Shown here in pieces: positions 57,347-64,000 of a DNA stretch of 64,000 nt (positions within the stretch are counted from its first letter, which is position 1; each line of letters starts with the position of its first letter). The DNA comes from Coraliomargarita sp. GTDB lineage: Bacteria > Verrucomicrobiota > Verrucomicrobiia > Opitutales > UBA953. The position numbers were made by a program, and so were the translations under genes. Location: the NCBI GenBank assembly GCA_024638885.1, contig JAHEJL010000001.1, positions 87,001 through 151,000 of the forward strand. Reading direction: 5' to 3'. The notes under the pieces are model-generated. The model was not told where the DNA came from. It saw only the letters and a program-made list of their open reading frames with translations, and did not search any database.

Positions 57347-58408
57347 TCAGGAGTCGCTGGGCTCGTCTTCGCCGCCACCGCCACCGGTGCCGAAGCCGAC
57401 TTCGTCGCCGATCTCGCCGAGCGGGTTGCCGCCGCGGCGACGATGCGCGCGACGGTTACGCTCGAGCTCCTTCTGGCCTTCGAGGGAATAACGGGTGAAC
57501 GGCACGGCGATCAGGCGGGCGGCCGGGATCGGCTTGCTGGTGATCTCGCAGGTGCCATACGTGCCCTTCTTCATGCGTTCGATCGCGTCGGCGATCTCCT
57601 TGAGGGCTTCCTGTTCGTTCGAGATGAGCGAGAGCGCGAAATCGCGGTCGGCGGTGTCGGTGCCGGCGTCGGCGAGGTGCTGCGAGTAGCCGGAAAGGTC
57701 GCCGGCGTCGTCCTTGCCGGACTTCTTGAGGGCTTCCTCGGAGTGGAACGCCAGGCCCTTCTGGAGGGCGTCGCGCATGTCGACCAGGAGGCGGTAGTAG
57801 CGACGGAACTTCTCGGGGACCTGCTTGGATTCGTCGACGAAGCCTTCGCCCTTGCGGAAGGGATTGGAGCCGCCGAGGAGGTCGGCGATGGAAGCGGTGG
57901 CGATGTTGTTCGAACGGTTGCCCTGCGAGCGCGCGGCGGCCGCGGCCTTCTCGCGCGCCTTGCGTTCTTCGTCGGGGACCCAGACGTTGAGCTTGGCCTT
58001 CGACTTGCTGCGCTTGTCGAGATGGGCCTTCAGGTCGGCGAGCGTGTAGAACTGGAGCTTCGGACGCGGGGCGACCTCGAGGGCGCCGACCTGGTGGTGC
58101 ACGTCGCGATGCTTGTCGAGGAGACCCTTCTGGACCGCGTGGTCGACCTTGGGAGTCTTCGCGGCCTTGCCCTTGGCGGCCGGAGCGGCCGGGGCGGCCT
58201 TGGCGTTCTTGGCCGGAGCCACCGGGGTGGCACCCTTCTTGGCGACCTTGGGCGCCGGCGCGGCCTTCGCGGCCTTGGCCGGAGCGGCGGCCTTGCCCTT
58301 CGCAGGCGCGGCCTTGGGGGCCGGAGCCTTCACGGCCGGCTTCGCCTTGGACTTGGCGGCGGGCACGGGCTTCTTGGCGGACTTCTTGGGATCGGGTTTC
58401 TTGGACAT
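57347..58408 (-). CDS. DksA/TraR-like protein with a lysine/alanine-rich tail and degenerate zinc site
   Basis: 353 residues. About residues 1-85 are a Lys/Ala/Pro-rich tail like eukaryotic histone H1 tails. A coiled-coil hairpin in the central part (residues 150-260: DMRDALQKGLAFHSEEALK) precedes the DksA-type C-terminus EALKEIADAIERMKKGTYGTCEITSKPIPAARLIAVPFTRY. DksA zinc fingers have four Cys (CxxC...CxxC); here only C287 remains, the others being Thr, Tyr or Gly (CEIT, YSLEGQ). Therefore it is likely zinc-free. A secondary-channel RNA polymerase regulator is possible. It lies between ileS and lspA, 14 bp from lspA and 12 bp from ileS, a placement that suggests conserved co-expression. Confidence 0.9.
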   Translation of the reverse strand: MSKKPDPKKSAKKPVPAAKSKAKPAVKAPAPKAAPAKGKAAAPAKAAKAAPAPKVAKKGATPVAPAKNAKAAPAAPAAKGKAAKTPKVDHAVQKGLLDKHRDVHHQVGALEVAPRPKLQFYTLADLKAHLDKRSKSKAKLNVWVPDEERKAREKAAAAARSQGNRSNNIATASIADLLGGSNPFRKGEGFVDESKQVPEKFRRYYRLLVDMRDALQKGLAFHSEEALKKSGKDDAGDLSGYSQHLADAGTDTADRDFALSLISNEQEALKEIADAIERMKKGTYGTCEITSKPIPAARLIAVPFTRYSLEGQKELERNRRAHRRRGGNPLGEIGDEVGFGTGGGGGEDEPSDS

Positions 58409-58420
58409 CGGAAAAGGAGG

Positions 58421-61240
58421 TTAGAGTTGCGGATACTTGGCCAGGAGGGCTTCGCGGCAGCGTGGAGATACCATACCAAATCTGCCGGCTTCCACAAGTG
58501 CGGGCACCCAGCGCCAGGAGCGCGGGCAGCGGACGCCTTCGGCCTTGTCGACCGCGAAGGCCAACGGGGCGCCGGCCTGGGCCTTGAGCTGGACCGAGGA
58601 GACGATCCAGAGCTCGGTCAGGAGGGCCTGATGGGCGGACAGCAGGGCGAAGTCGGCGTCGGCGGCGTCGCCGGTCACGACGACCGCGGCCTCGAGGGAC
58701 TGGCCGATCTTCTTGTCCTGGCGGAGGCGCTCCATGGGCACGTTGACCTGGGCGGCCAAGGCCTGGATACGGGTGACGGCGGCATGGGCGGCGAGGCCCG
58801 CGGCGTCTTCCCAGCGCGCGTCGATCGCGGGCCAGTCCTGCAGGTGCACGTTGGCGGCGTCGGTGTATTCGGCCTTCGCGTGCAGGTGCGACCAGGCTTC
58901 GTCCGCGGTGAACGGCACGAACGGGGCGATGAGCCTGAGGTAGGCGCGCAGGACGATGTCGATCGCGGTCTGCGTCGAGCGGCGGACGGGGTCGTTCGGC
59001 GCGGTGGTGTAGAGGCGGTCCTTCACCACGTTATGGTAGGTGGCCGACAGCGTGCCGGTCGTGAAGCCCGCGAGGGCGGCCGCGGCGCGGTGGAACTCGT
59101 TACGCTCGCAGGCGTCGGTGACCTCGCGCACGAGCTTCGCGGTCTCGACGAGCACCCAGCGGTCGATGGCGGTCAGCTGCTCGACGGGCACGGCATGCTG
59201 CGCGGCGTCGAAGTCGTAAAGATTGCCCAGCTGGTAGCGCAGCGAGTTGCGCATGCTGCGATACTGGTTGGAGATCGTCTCGAAGATCGCGTCGGAGAGC
59301 GGGATGTCGCTCTGGTAGTTCTCGGAGGCGACCCAGAGGCGCACGATGTCGGCGCCGTATTTCTTGACGTAGTCGTCGGCGGTCTGGGGCTTGCCGTCGG
59401 ACTTCGAGATCTTCTGGCGCTTCTCATTCACGACGAAGCCGTGGGTGAGGACGGCGCGGTAAGGCGCGGAACCCTTGACGGCGATGGCCGTCCAGAGCGA
59501 GGACTGGAACCAGCCGCGGTGCTGGTCGGAGCCTTCGAGGTAGAGGTCGGCCGGCCAATGCAGGTCCTTGTGCTTGGCGCAGACGGCGAGGTGGCTGGAA
59601 CCGGAATCGATCCACACGTCGAGCGTGTCGGTGCCCTTGCGGAGATCCTTGGGCCAGGCGGCCGGGATCGGGGCGCCGGCGAGGACTTCCTCGACGGAGG
59701 CGGCCCACCACCAGTCGCCGCCGCGTGTGGCGATCTGCTGGGCGACGTGACGGACGACGCCCGCGTCGAGGTAGGATTCGCCCTTGGAGGGAGAGTAGAA
59801 GGCCGGGATCGGCACGCCCCAGGCGCGCTGGCGCGAGATGCACCAATCCGGGCGGCCTTCGAGGGCGGCGCGGATGCGGTTCTCGCCGGAAGCGGGGATC
59901 CACTTCACGTCGCCGACGGCGGCGAGGGCCTGCTTGCGCAGGTCACCGCGGTCGAGGCCGACGAACCACTGGTCGAGCGCGCGGAAGACGACGGGCGTCT
60001 TGGAGCGCCAGCAATGCGGATAGGAGTGCTCGAAGCTCTGCGCCTTGAGCAGCGCGCCCTTGGCCTTGAGGAGCTCGAGGACGGCGATGTTCGCCGGATT
60101 CTTGCCGTCCGTCTCGAGGACGGTGATGCCGACCAGCGCGGCCGGGACCTTGCCGTCGTCGGCGTAGGTGCCGTCGTCACGGACCGGGCAATAGGGCTCG
60201 AGGCCGTACTTGTTGCCGGTCTGGTAGTCTTCGAGGCCGTGGCCCGGAGCGGTGTGCACGCAGCCGGAACCGGCGTCGGTCGTGACGTAGTCGGCGAGGA
60301 CGACGGGCGAAGGACGGTCGATGAACGGATGCTGCGGCTGCAGGCCTTCGAGCGCGCGGCCCTTGACCTTGAAGCCATCGGTGGCGCCTTCGAGCGCGCA
60401 GGCGGCGACGAACGCCTCACGCAGCGCGGAGGCGACGAGGAAGGAGCGGCCGCCATGGCGCACCTCGACGTATTCGAGGTCGGGGTGGACGGCGATCGCG
60501 AGGTTCGCGGGCAGCGTCCACGGCGTGGTCGTCCAGATGACGACGGAAAGCGGGTGCGCGGGCGCGAGCTGCTTGGCGGCGGGATCGGCGACGGGGAACG
60601 CGACCCAGATCGAGTGCGAGCGCTTGTCCTTGTATTCGATCTCGGCCTCGGCGAGCGCGGTCTGGCAAGGGATGGACCAATACACCGGCTTCTTGGAACG
60701 GTAGACCAGGCCCTTCTCGACGAAGCTCGCGAAGCCGGCGAGGATCTCGGCCTCGTAGGCGGGGTCCATCGTGCGGTATTCCGAAGCCCAGTCGGCGAGG
60801 ATGCCGAGGCGCTTGAACTGGCCGCGCTGCTTCTCGATGTAGGCGGCGGAGAATTCGGCGCAGGCCTTGCGGACGCCGAGGGCGTCGAGCGACTGCTTCT
60901 TGGCCTGGAGTTCCTTCATCACCTTGTGCTCGATCGGCAGGCCGTGGCAGTCCCAGCCCGGGACGTACGGCGTGCGGAAACCGCGCATGGACTTGTAACG
61001 GAGGATGGAATCCTTGAGCAGCTTGTTGAGCGCCGTGCCGATGTGGACGTCGCCGTTGGTGAAGGGCGGGCCGTCGTGGAGGACGAAGGCGGGCTTGCCG
61101 GCGGCGCGGGCCTGGATCTTGCCGTAGAGGCCGTTGCGCTCCCAGTGGGCGATGCGGGCGGGCTCGCGTTCGGCCAGGCCGGCCCGCATGGGGAAGTCGG
61201 TCACCGGCAGGTTGAGGGTATCCTTGAGCTCTTCGGCCAT
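58421..61240 (-). CDS. ileS: Isoleucyl-tRNA synthetase
   Basis: 939 residues from the ATG at 61240 (MAEELKDTLNLPVTDFPMRAGLAE); the frame continues upstream but not as protein. It charges tRNA-Ile. The class I HIGH motif is in HDGPPFTNGDVHIGTALNK, the KMSKS motif reads KISKS in NEKRQKISKSDGKPQ, and the editing domain follows with TAPGHGLEDYQTG. The C-terminal zinc-binding-like region VRCPRSWRWVP...VSPRCREALLAKY is present. Standard length. It is the first gene of a run including the DksA-like, lspA and flavin reductase genes, with a tight 12-bp gap. No T-box-like leader is evident, as expected outside Gram-positives. Confidence 0.98.
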   Translation of the reverse strand: MAEELKDTLNLPVTDFPMRAGLAEREPARIAHWERNGLYGKIQARAAGKPAFVLHDGPPFTNGDVHIGTALNKLLKDSILRYKSMRGFRTPYVPGWDCHGLPIEHKVMKELQAKKQSLDALGVRKACAEFSAAYIEKQRGQFKRLGILADWASEYRTMDPAYEAEILAGFASFVEKGLVYRSKKPVYWSIPCQTALAEAEIEYKDKRSHSIWVAFPVADPAAKQLAPAHPLSVVIWTTTPWTLPANLAIAVHPDLEYVEVRHGGRSFLVASALREAFVAACALEGATDGFKVKGRALEGLQPQHPFIDRPSPVVLADYVTTDAGSGCVHTAPGHGLEDYQTGNKYGLEPYCPVRDDGTYADDGKVPAALVGITVLETDGKNPANIAVLELLKAKGALLKAQSFEHSYPHCWRSKTPVVFRALDQWFVGLDRGDLRKQALAAVGDVKWIPASGENRIRAALEGRPDWCISRQRAWGVPIPAFYSPSKGESYLDAGVVRHVAQQIATRGGDWWWAASVEEVLAGAPIPAAWPKDLRKGTDTLDVWIDSGSSHLAVCAKHKDLHWPADLYLEGSDQHRGWFQSSLWTAIAVKGSAPYRAVLTHGFVVNEKRQKISKSDGKPQTADDYVKKYGADIVRLWVASENYQSDIPLSDAIFETISNQYRSMRNSLRYQLGNLYDFDAAQHAVPVEQLTAIDRWVLVETAKLVREVTDACERNEFHRAAAALAGFTTGTLSATYHNVVKDRLYTTAPNDPVRRSTQTAIDIVLRAYLRLIAPFVPFTADEAWSHLHAKAEYTDAANVHLQDWPAIDARWEDAAGLAAHAAVTRIQALAAQVNVPMERLRQDKKIGQSLEAAVVVTGDAADADFALLSAHQALLTELWIVSSVQLKAQAGAPLAFAVDKAEGVRCPRSWRWVPALVEAGRFGMVSPRCREALLAKYPQL

Positions 61241-61363
61241 TTTTGACGTGATAAAGTGGGTCGGTGAAGGGCGAACGCACCCCTCGGGGCGGGCAGGGTG
61301 AACGGCTGGGCCAGCGAGGCAAGGGCGGAGATGGGGTCCGACCCCCTTCCGGGCGGGGCGGGA

Positions 61364-61392
61364 TTGACAGGGCGGAGGGGAAACGCACCAAT
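61364..61392 (+). promoter_or_regulatory. Candidate promoter of the small membrane protein gene
   Basis: TTGACA (61364-61369), 17-nt spacer and ACCAAT (61387-61392). The hexamer sits in GGATTGACAGGG, an exact 12-base match with the sequence before tRNA-Phe on the other strand (7615-7626 region). The ATG at 61401 follows 8 nt after the -10. Confidence 0.4.
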
Positions 61393-61400
61393 GCAAGCCC

Positions 61401-61664
61401 ATGGAAAACATGAAGCCCAAGCTCATCACCAAGCAGGCGGTCGTCATCGACCTCGTCCTGACGGTGGTCTTCTTCGTCTGGATCACCTCGATCCTCAAGA
61501 AGCATGTGCCCTGGTCCGAAGCCGGCGAAACCGCCGTCCTCCTCGGTGCGGCCTACTGCGGCGCCTGCCTGGCCGGCGTCTTCTGGATGGCCCTCAACCT
61601 CTTCCGCGTGACCTTGGCCGACCAGATGCTGCCGAAGTCGGCCGACGGCAAGCAGTCCAACTGA
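61401..61664 (+). CDS. Small two-helix membrane protein
   Basis: 87 residues with two hydrophobic segments, about 13-33 (AVVIDLVLTVVFFVWITSILK) and 45-69 (AVLLGAAYCGACLAGVFWMAL). Ends in a polar tail SADGKQSN. I do not recognise a family. It is divergent from ileS (160 bp) and has its own promoter-like TTGACA. It converges on the gene ending at 61667 with only 2 bp between, an arrangement typical of real genes in this compact region. Confidence 0.7.
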   Translation: MENMKPKLITKQAVVIDLVLTVVFFVWITSILKKHVPWSEAGETAVLLGAAYCGACLAGVFWMALNLFRVTLADQMLPKSADGKQSN

Positions 61665-61666
61665 GC

Positions 61667-62743
61667 TTATTTCGCGGCCGGAGCCGCGACATTCATCGCC
61701 GCTTCGACTTCCCGACGCAGCTCGTCGGCCTGTCGCCGTTCCTGCTGATACTCGGCCCAGAGCGCGGCGAGCTCCTCCGGCTTGCCTTGCGGGAACCGCT
61801 CGAGCCAGGCGCCGAAGGTGCGCCAGGCGTTATGGTAGACCGGGTTCTGGCGGAGGATCTCCCGACGTAGACCGCCCAGGCGCGCCTGCAGGCTGGCCTG
61901 CACGGCGGCCAGCTGACGGTGCTTGGGCAGGTCGGCGCCCGCGATGAGTTCGTCGCCGGCGCCGAGGTCGAAGACGAAGCGCGAGATGTCGTCCAGCGAT
62001 TCGGCGGATTCGCGCAGGCCGAGGCTGACGGGCGCGCGGGAAAGCAGGAGCTCGGCGCGATGCACGAGCCACCATTCGTCCGGCGACTTGGCCTGCGTGG
62101 CCAGCAGCTTGAGGACGGACTCGCCGTGCGCGGAAGCCACGAGGGCCTTCGCCTGCTCGGCGGGCGCGCCCAGCGTCTGCCGCAGCGCGCGCCAGAAAAG
62201 GAAAGCCTCCCGCGGCGGCGCCTTGCCGGCCACGATGTCCGCCAAAGGCGACGGGATCTCCTGCCGGCCTTCGCGATACCAGAAGTCGTTCATCGACGGA
62301 CGCAGTTGCGCCAGCGCCTCGCAGGCCAGGGCTTGCGCGGCCCACGGTTCGCTCACGCCGGCCGGCTTGCCGCCGGCGAGGGCGACGCGCGCCAGCCAGC
62401 CGCGGGCGGCGGCTTCCGCGGCGCGGCCCGGCGCGACCAGACCGTCGCCCAGGCGGACGACCACGAGCACCGTGCCGCCGGCCACGCGCGTCTCCACCGG
62501 CGCGTAGCCGGGGACGTCGGCGACCTCGACCCGCGCCAGCGGCGGCGGGACGGGCGGCAGGTTGAGCGCGAATTCGAGGTGACGCTGCAAGGCCACGCAA
62601 TGCGCGGCGACGAAGCTGACTTCCGGCAGTTTCTCGCCCGCGACGATCGCGATGGGCGTGTCGTTGGCGTAGACATGCGCCGGAGGCGGCGGCGCGGGCT
62701 CAGCCGCGGCCAACCATGCGCAGGCGGCCAGGACGCTCAGCAT
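61667..62743 (-). CDS. Exported protein of unknown function
   Basis: 358 residues from ATG 62743, where a signal peptide (MLSVLAACAWLAAAEP) begins; the frame is open further upstream but overlaps the previous gene in another frame. After a Pro-rich linker the protein is mostly helical with many Arg/Leu/Ala, such as WWLVHRAELLLSRAPVSLGL and FVFDLGAGDELIAGADLPKHRQL. I recognise no catalytic motif or family. The start codon lies one base after the stop of the coiled-coil membrane protein gene (TGA C ATG), so they are co-translated and probably work together at the envelope. Confidence 0.75.
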   Translation of the reverse strand: MLSVLAACAWLAAAEPAPPPPAHVYANDTPIAIVAGEKLPEVSFVAAHCVALQRHLEFALNLPPVPPPLARVEVADVPGYAPVETRVAGGTVLVVVRLGDGLVAPGRAAEAAARGWLARVALAGGKPAGVSEPWAAQALACEALAQLRPSMNDFWYREGRQEIPSPLADIVAGKAPPREAFLFWRALRQTLGAPAEQAKALVASAHGESVLKLLATQAKSPDEWWLVHRAELLLSRAPVSLGLRESAESLDDISRFVFDLGAGDELIAGADLPKHRQLAAVQASLQARLGGLRREILRQNPVYHNAWRTFGAWLERFPQGKPEELAALWAEYQQERRQADELRREVEAAMNVAAPAAK

Positions 62744-62744
62744 G

Positions 62745-63914
62745 TCAGACGCCGCCGAAGTGGCCTTCGTCGACTTCCAGCGGTTCGCCGCCGGAGATGT
62801 GCAAGGGCTCGCCCATCGGCGATTGGTCGTTCTTCCAGACCTCGACGGTGGCGGGCGCTTCCGGATCCGGAGAGATCCACTGCCAGCGACCGATGCCAAG
62901 GAAGCTCATCGGTACGCCCTTGTCCTGACTGAGGCCGGGACCGGTGCCGCGGACGAACGGCTTGTTGCCGATGCCGATCATGAGATTGACGATGAGCGCG
63001 GTGCCCGTGCCGGCGGCGGCGGGCTCGGTCGCGGCGGCGGGCGCCGGGGCGACTTCTTCCGACTCCAGCTCCAGCTCTTCGATGACTTCGTCCTCTGCTT
63101 CCTCCGATTCTTCGGACGCTTCCTCTTCGGGGGCTTCCGGAGCGGACAGGGACACGGCCTCCGTCTCCGGCGCCGTCACGGACGGGCTGCTAGGAGCGGA
63201 GGCCACCGGAGGGTTTGCGCGGAGCTCGCGCACCTCTTCGCGGAGGACCTCGACGGCGGCTTCGACCTTGTCGGCGGCCTTCTCGGCCTGCTTGGCGCTC
63301 TTCTTGATCTCGTCGCGGACGGATTTCAGTTCGGATTCGAGGGCCTGCGCGGCCTCGGCCTTCGCCTTGGCGGCGGCCTCATTGGCCTCGTCGGCGTCGG
63401 CGACCACGGCGCGGACCGTCGCGGCGAGCGCGTCGACCTTCTCGGCCAACTCGTCGAGCGCTTCGGTGGACTGGGCCGCGGCGGCGGCCTCCTGGGTCTT
63501 CTTCTCGAGGGCGGCGAGCGCGGCCTTGAGCGCGTTGATCTCGGCCGAGGCGCGCTGCGCCACCGCGGCGGCGGCGGCTTCGGCGGACTTCTGGGCGGAC
63601 ATCTCGACCTCGGCGATGCGGCGGCTGAGGGCTTCGTTGCCGGCGCGGACGTTGTCACGCTGCAGGTCGATCTCCTCGGCGAGCTTGGCGCGGAGACGGG
63701 CCTGCTCGGCCTGACGTTCGGCCTTGCTGCCGCCGTCCTGCAGGACCGGGATCACCACGATCAGCGAGGCCGCGAGGATGGCGCAGATCACCAGGAAGGT
63801 GTCGAGGCCGTCGCGCTTGTCGGGCATCGCGATCAGGATCGCGATCACCGCGATGAGGTCGGCGGCGACCAGGAACCATTTTTCTTTGAGCAGCTTCTCG
63901 AGTTCGCGGTTCAT
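62745..63914 (-). CDS. Membrane-anchored coiled-coil protein
   Basis: 389 residues. Two hydrophobic helices near the N-terminus (residues 14-31 WFLVAADLIAVIAILIAM and 40-58) anchor it, followed by a long coiled coil (about 63-230) and a strongly acidic stretch (about 255-295, EEEASEESEEAEDEV). The C-terminal domain (295-389) starts GTALIVNLMIGIGNKPFVRG and has GPGLSQDKGVPMSFLGIGRW and the ending ISGGEPLEVDEGHF, a compact glycine-rich beta domain that I do not recognise. Orientation suggests the coiled coil is in the cytosol or periplasm. It is co-transcribed with the next gene (1 bp apart) and with the partial gene upstream at 63941 (26 bp). Confidence 0.75.
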   Translation of the reverse strand: MNRELEKLLKEKWFLVAADLIAVIAILIAMPDKRDGLDTFLVICAILAASLIVVIPVLQDGGSKAERQAEQARLRAKLAEEIDLQRDNVRAGNEALSRRIAEVEMSAQKSAEAAAAAVAQRASAEINALKAALAALEKKTQEAAAAAQSTEALDELAEKVDALAATVRAVVADADEANEAAAKAKAEAAQALESELKSVRDEIKKSAKQAEKAADKVEAAVEVLREEVRELRANPPVASAPSSPSVTAPETEAVSLSAPEAPEEEASEESEEAEDEVIEELELESEEVAPAPAAATEPAAAGTGTALIVNLMIGIGNKPFVRGTGPGLSQDKGVPMSFLGIGRWQWISPDPEAPATVEVWKNDQSPMGEPLHISGGEPLEVDEGHFGGV

Positions 63915-63940
63915 GTCGTGGGGTATGGGGTAAGGGAGGC

Positions 63941-64000
63941 TCAGCGCGGACGCTCCACGAAGCCGACCTTGCGGTTGACCTTGGAGAGCGTGCGGAAAGC
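63941..64000 (-). CDS. 3' end of a gene cut by the window edge
   Basis: The last 19 codons plus TGA of an ORF running off the right edge of the window, coding AFRTLSKVNRKVGFVERPR. Too short to name. It lies 26 bp before the coiled-coil membrane gene, same strand, so probably the first visible member of that operon. Confidence 0.5.
   Translation of the reverse strand, partial: AFRTLSKVNRKVGFVERPR

Noticed and set aside
57443..61246. 1267-codon open frame on the plus strand over ileS and the DksA-like gene
   Set aside because: It is antisense to well-supported genes; its Glu/Asp/Val/Gly-rich, low-variety composition is the normal by-product of high GC at third codon positions.
61241..61363. 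Possible T-box or leader peptide before ileS
   Set aside because: No T-box core sequence or Ile-rich ORF seen; the small GGGGTC/GACCCC hairpin alone is not enough.
61241..61498. 86-codon N-terminal extension of IleRS
   Set aside because: IleRS homology starts at MAEELKDTLNLP; the extension lies in the divergent promoter region and overlaps the gene at 61401.
1..64000. Mobile elements, prophage, CRISPR or integration sites
   Set aside because: No transposase, integrase, direct-repeat array or tRNA-associated att duplication was found; composition is uniform throughout.

Overview
The window is about 64 kb of GC-rich, densely coding chromosome from a bacterium of the PVC group, most likely a free-living Verrucomicrobiota of the Opitutae type. 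This rests on several gene families: three exported cytochrome-like DUF1549/DUF1553 proteins with DUF1501 partners, a formylglycine-type sulfatase, ThuA-like and DUF1080 proteins, LL-diaminopimelate aminotransferase (DapL), and an ileS / DksA-like / lspA gene order that I recall from other PVC bacteria. I see no phage, IS element, integrase or CRISPR array. The phylum call is an inference from family content, not a phylogeny.

Layout. 0.1-9.9 kb holds terC, tRNA-Arg(CCT), an exported protein with a C-terminal NlpC/P60-like motif, a NYN-LOTUS protein, an esterase, citramalate synthase (cimA) behind an unannotated isoleucine-rich leader peptide, tRNA-Phe, dapL and tspO. 9.9-16.2 kb is a minus-strand sugar operon: xylA, xylB, a sugar isomerase/epimerase and two Gfo/Idh/MocA oxidoreductases. 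16.3-21.7 kb has panC, an EamA-type transporter, a coiled-coil protein fused to a YacP-like NYN domain, a ThuA-like protein and a secreted protein of 20-residue repeats. 21.8-37.6 kb is dominated by the exported polymer or sulfated-compound set: two DUF1501 proteins, three DUF1549/DUF1553 proteins, a lactonase-type lipoprotein and a sulfatase, interrupted by glycerate kinase. 37.7-50.2 kb carries a divergent sigma-70 factor, a mono-haem-motif protein, an SGNH hydrolase, a cupin, a DUF1080 protein, an S9 peptidase, a YqhA-like protein, a CrtI/CrtISO-like oxidoreductase, an ABC ATPase and two exported alpha/beta hydrolases. 50.2-64 kb is mostly core: trmD-rplS, rpsP, an OppBC permease pair, a DCC protein, tRNA-Tyr, rpsT, a degenerate RluA-like protein, and ileS - DksA-like - lspA - flavin reductase. 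It ends with two exported or membrane proteins of unknown function.

How the genes fit together. cimA makes citramalate for threonine-independent isoleucine synthesis. The leader upstream has six Ile codons near its stop, followed by two mutually exclusive hairpins, which fits control by charged tRNA-Ile. The xyl operon supplies D-xylose catabolism plus uncharacterised sugar oxidation and isomerisation. The DUF1501/DUF1549 sets, sulfatase, lactonase, DUF1080 and SGNH proteins all carry export signals and probably act on environmental carbohydrates. Most plus-strand starts lie 28-40 nt behind a TTGCC- or TTGAC-type hexamer, which is probably the local -35 element.

The strongest candidate for something undescribed is the cimA leader/attenuator. 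Next are several proteins that kept a family fold but lost its signature residues: a sigma factor with altered region 2.4, a DksA-like protein with one of four zinc Cys, an RluA-like protein without the catalytic Asp, and a sulfatase with CxPxL instead of CxPxR. The coiled-coil/NYN fusion also stands out.
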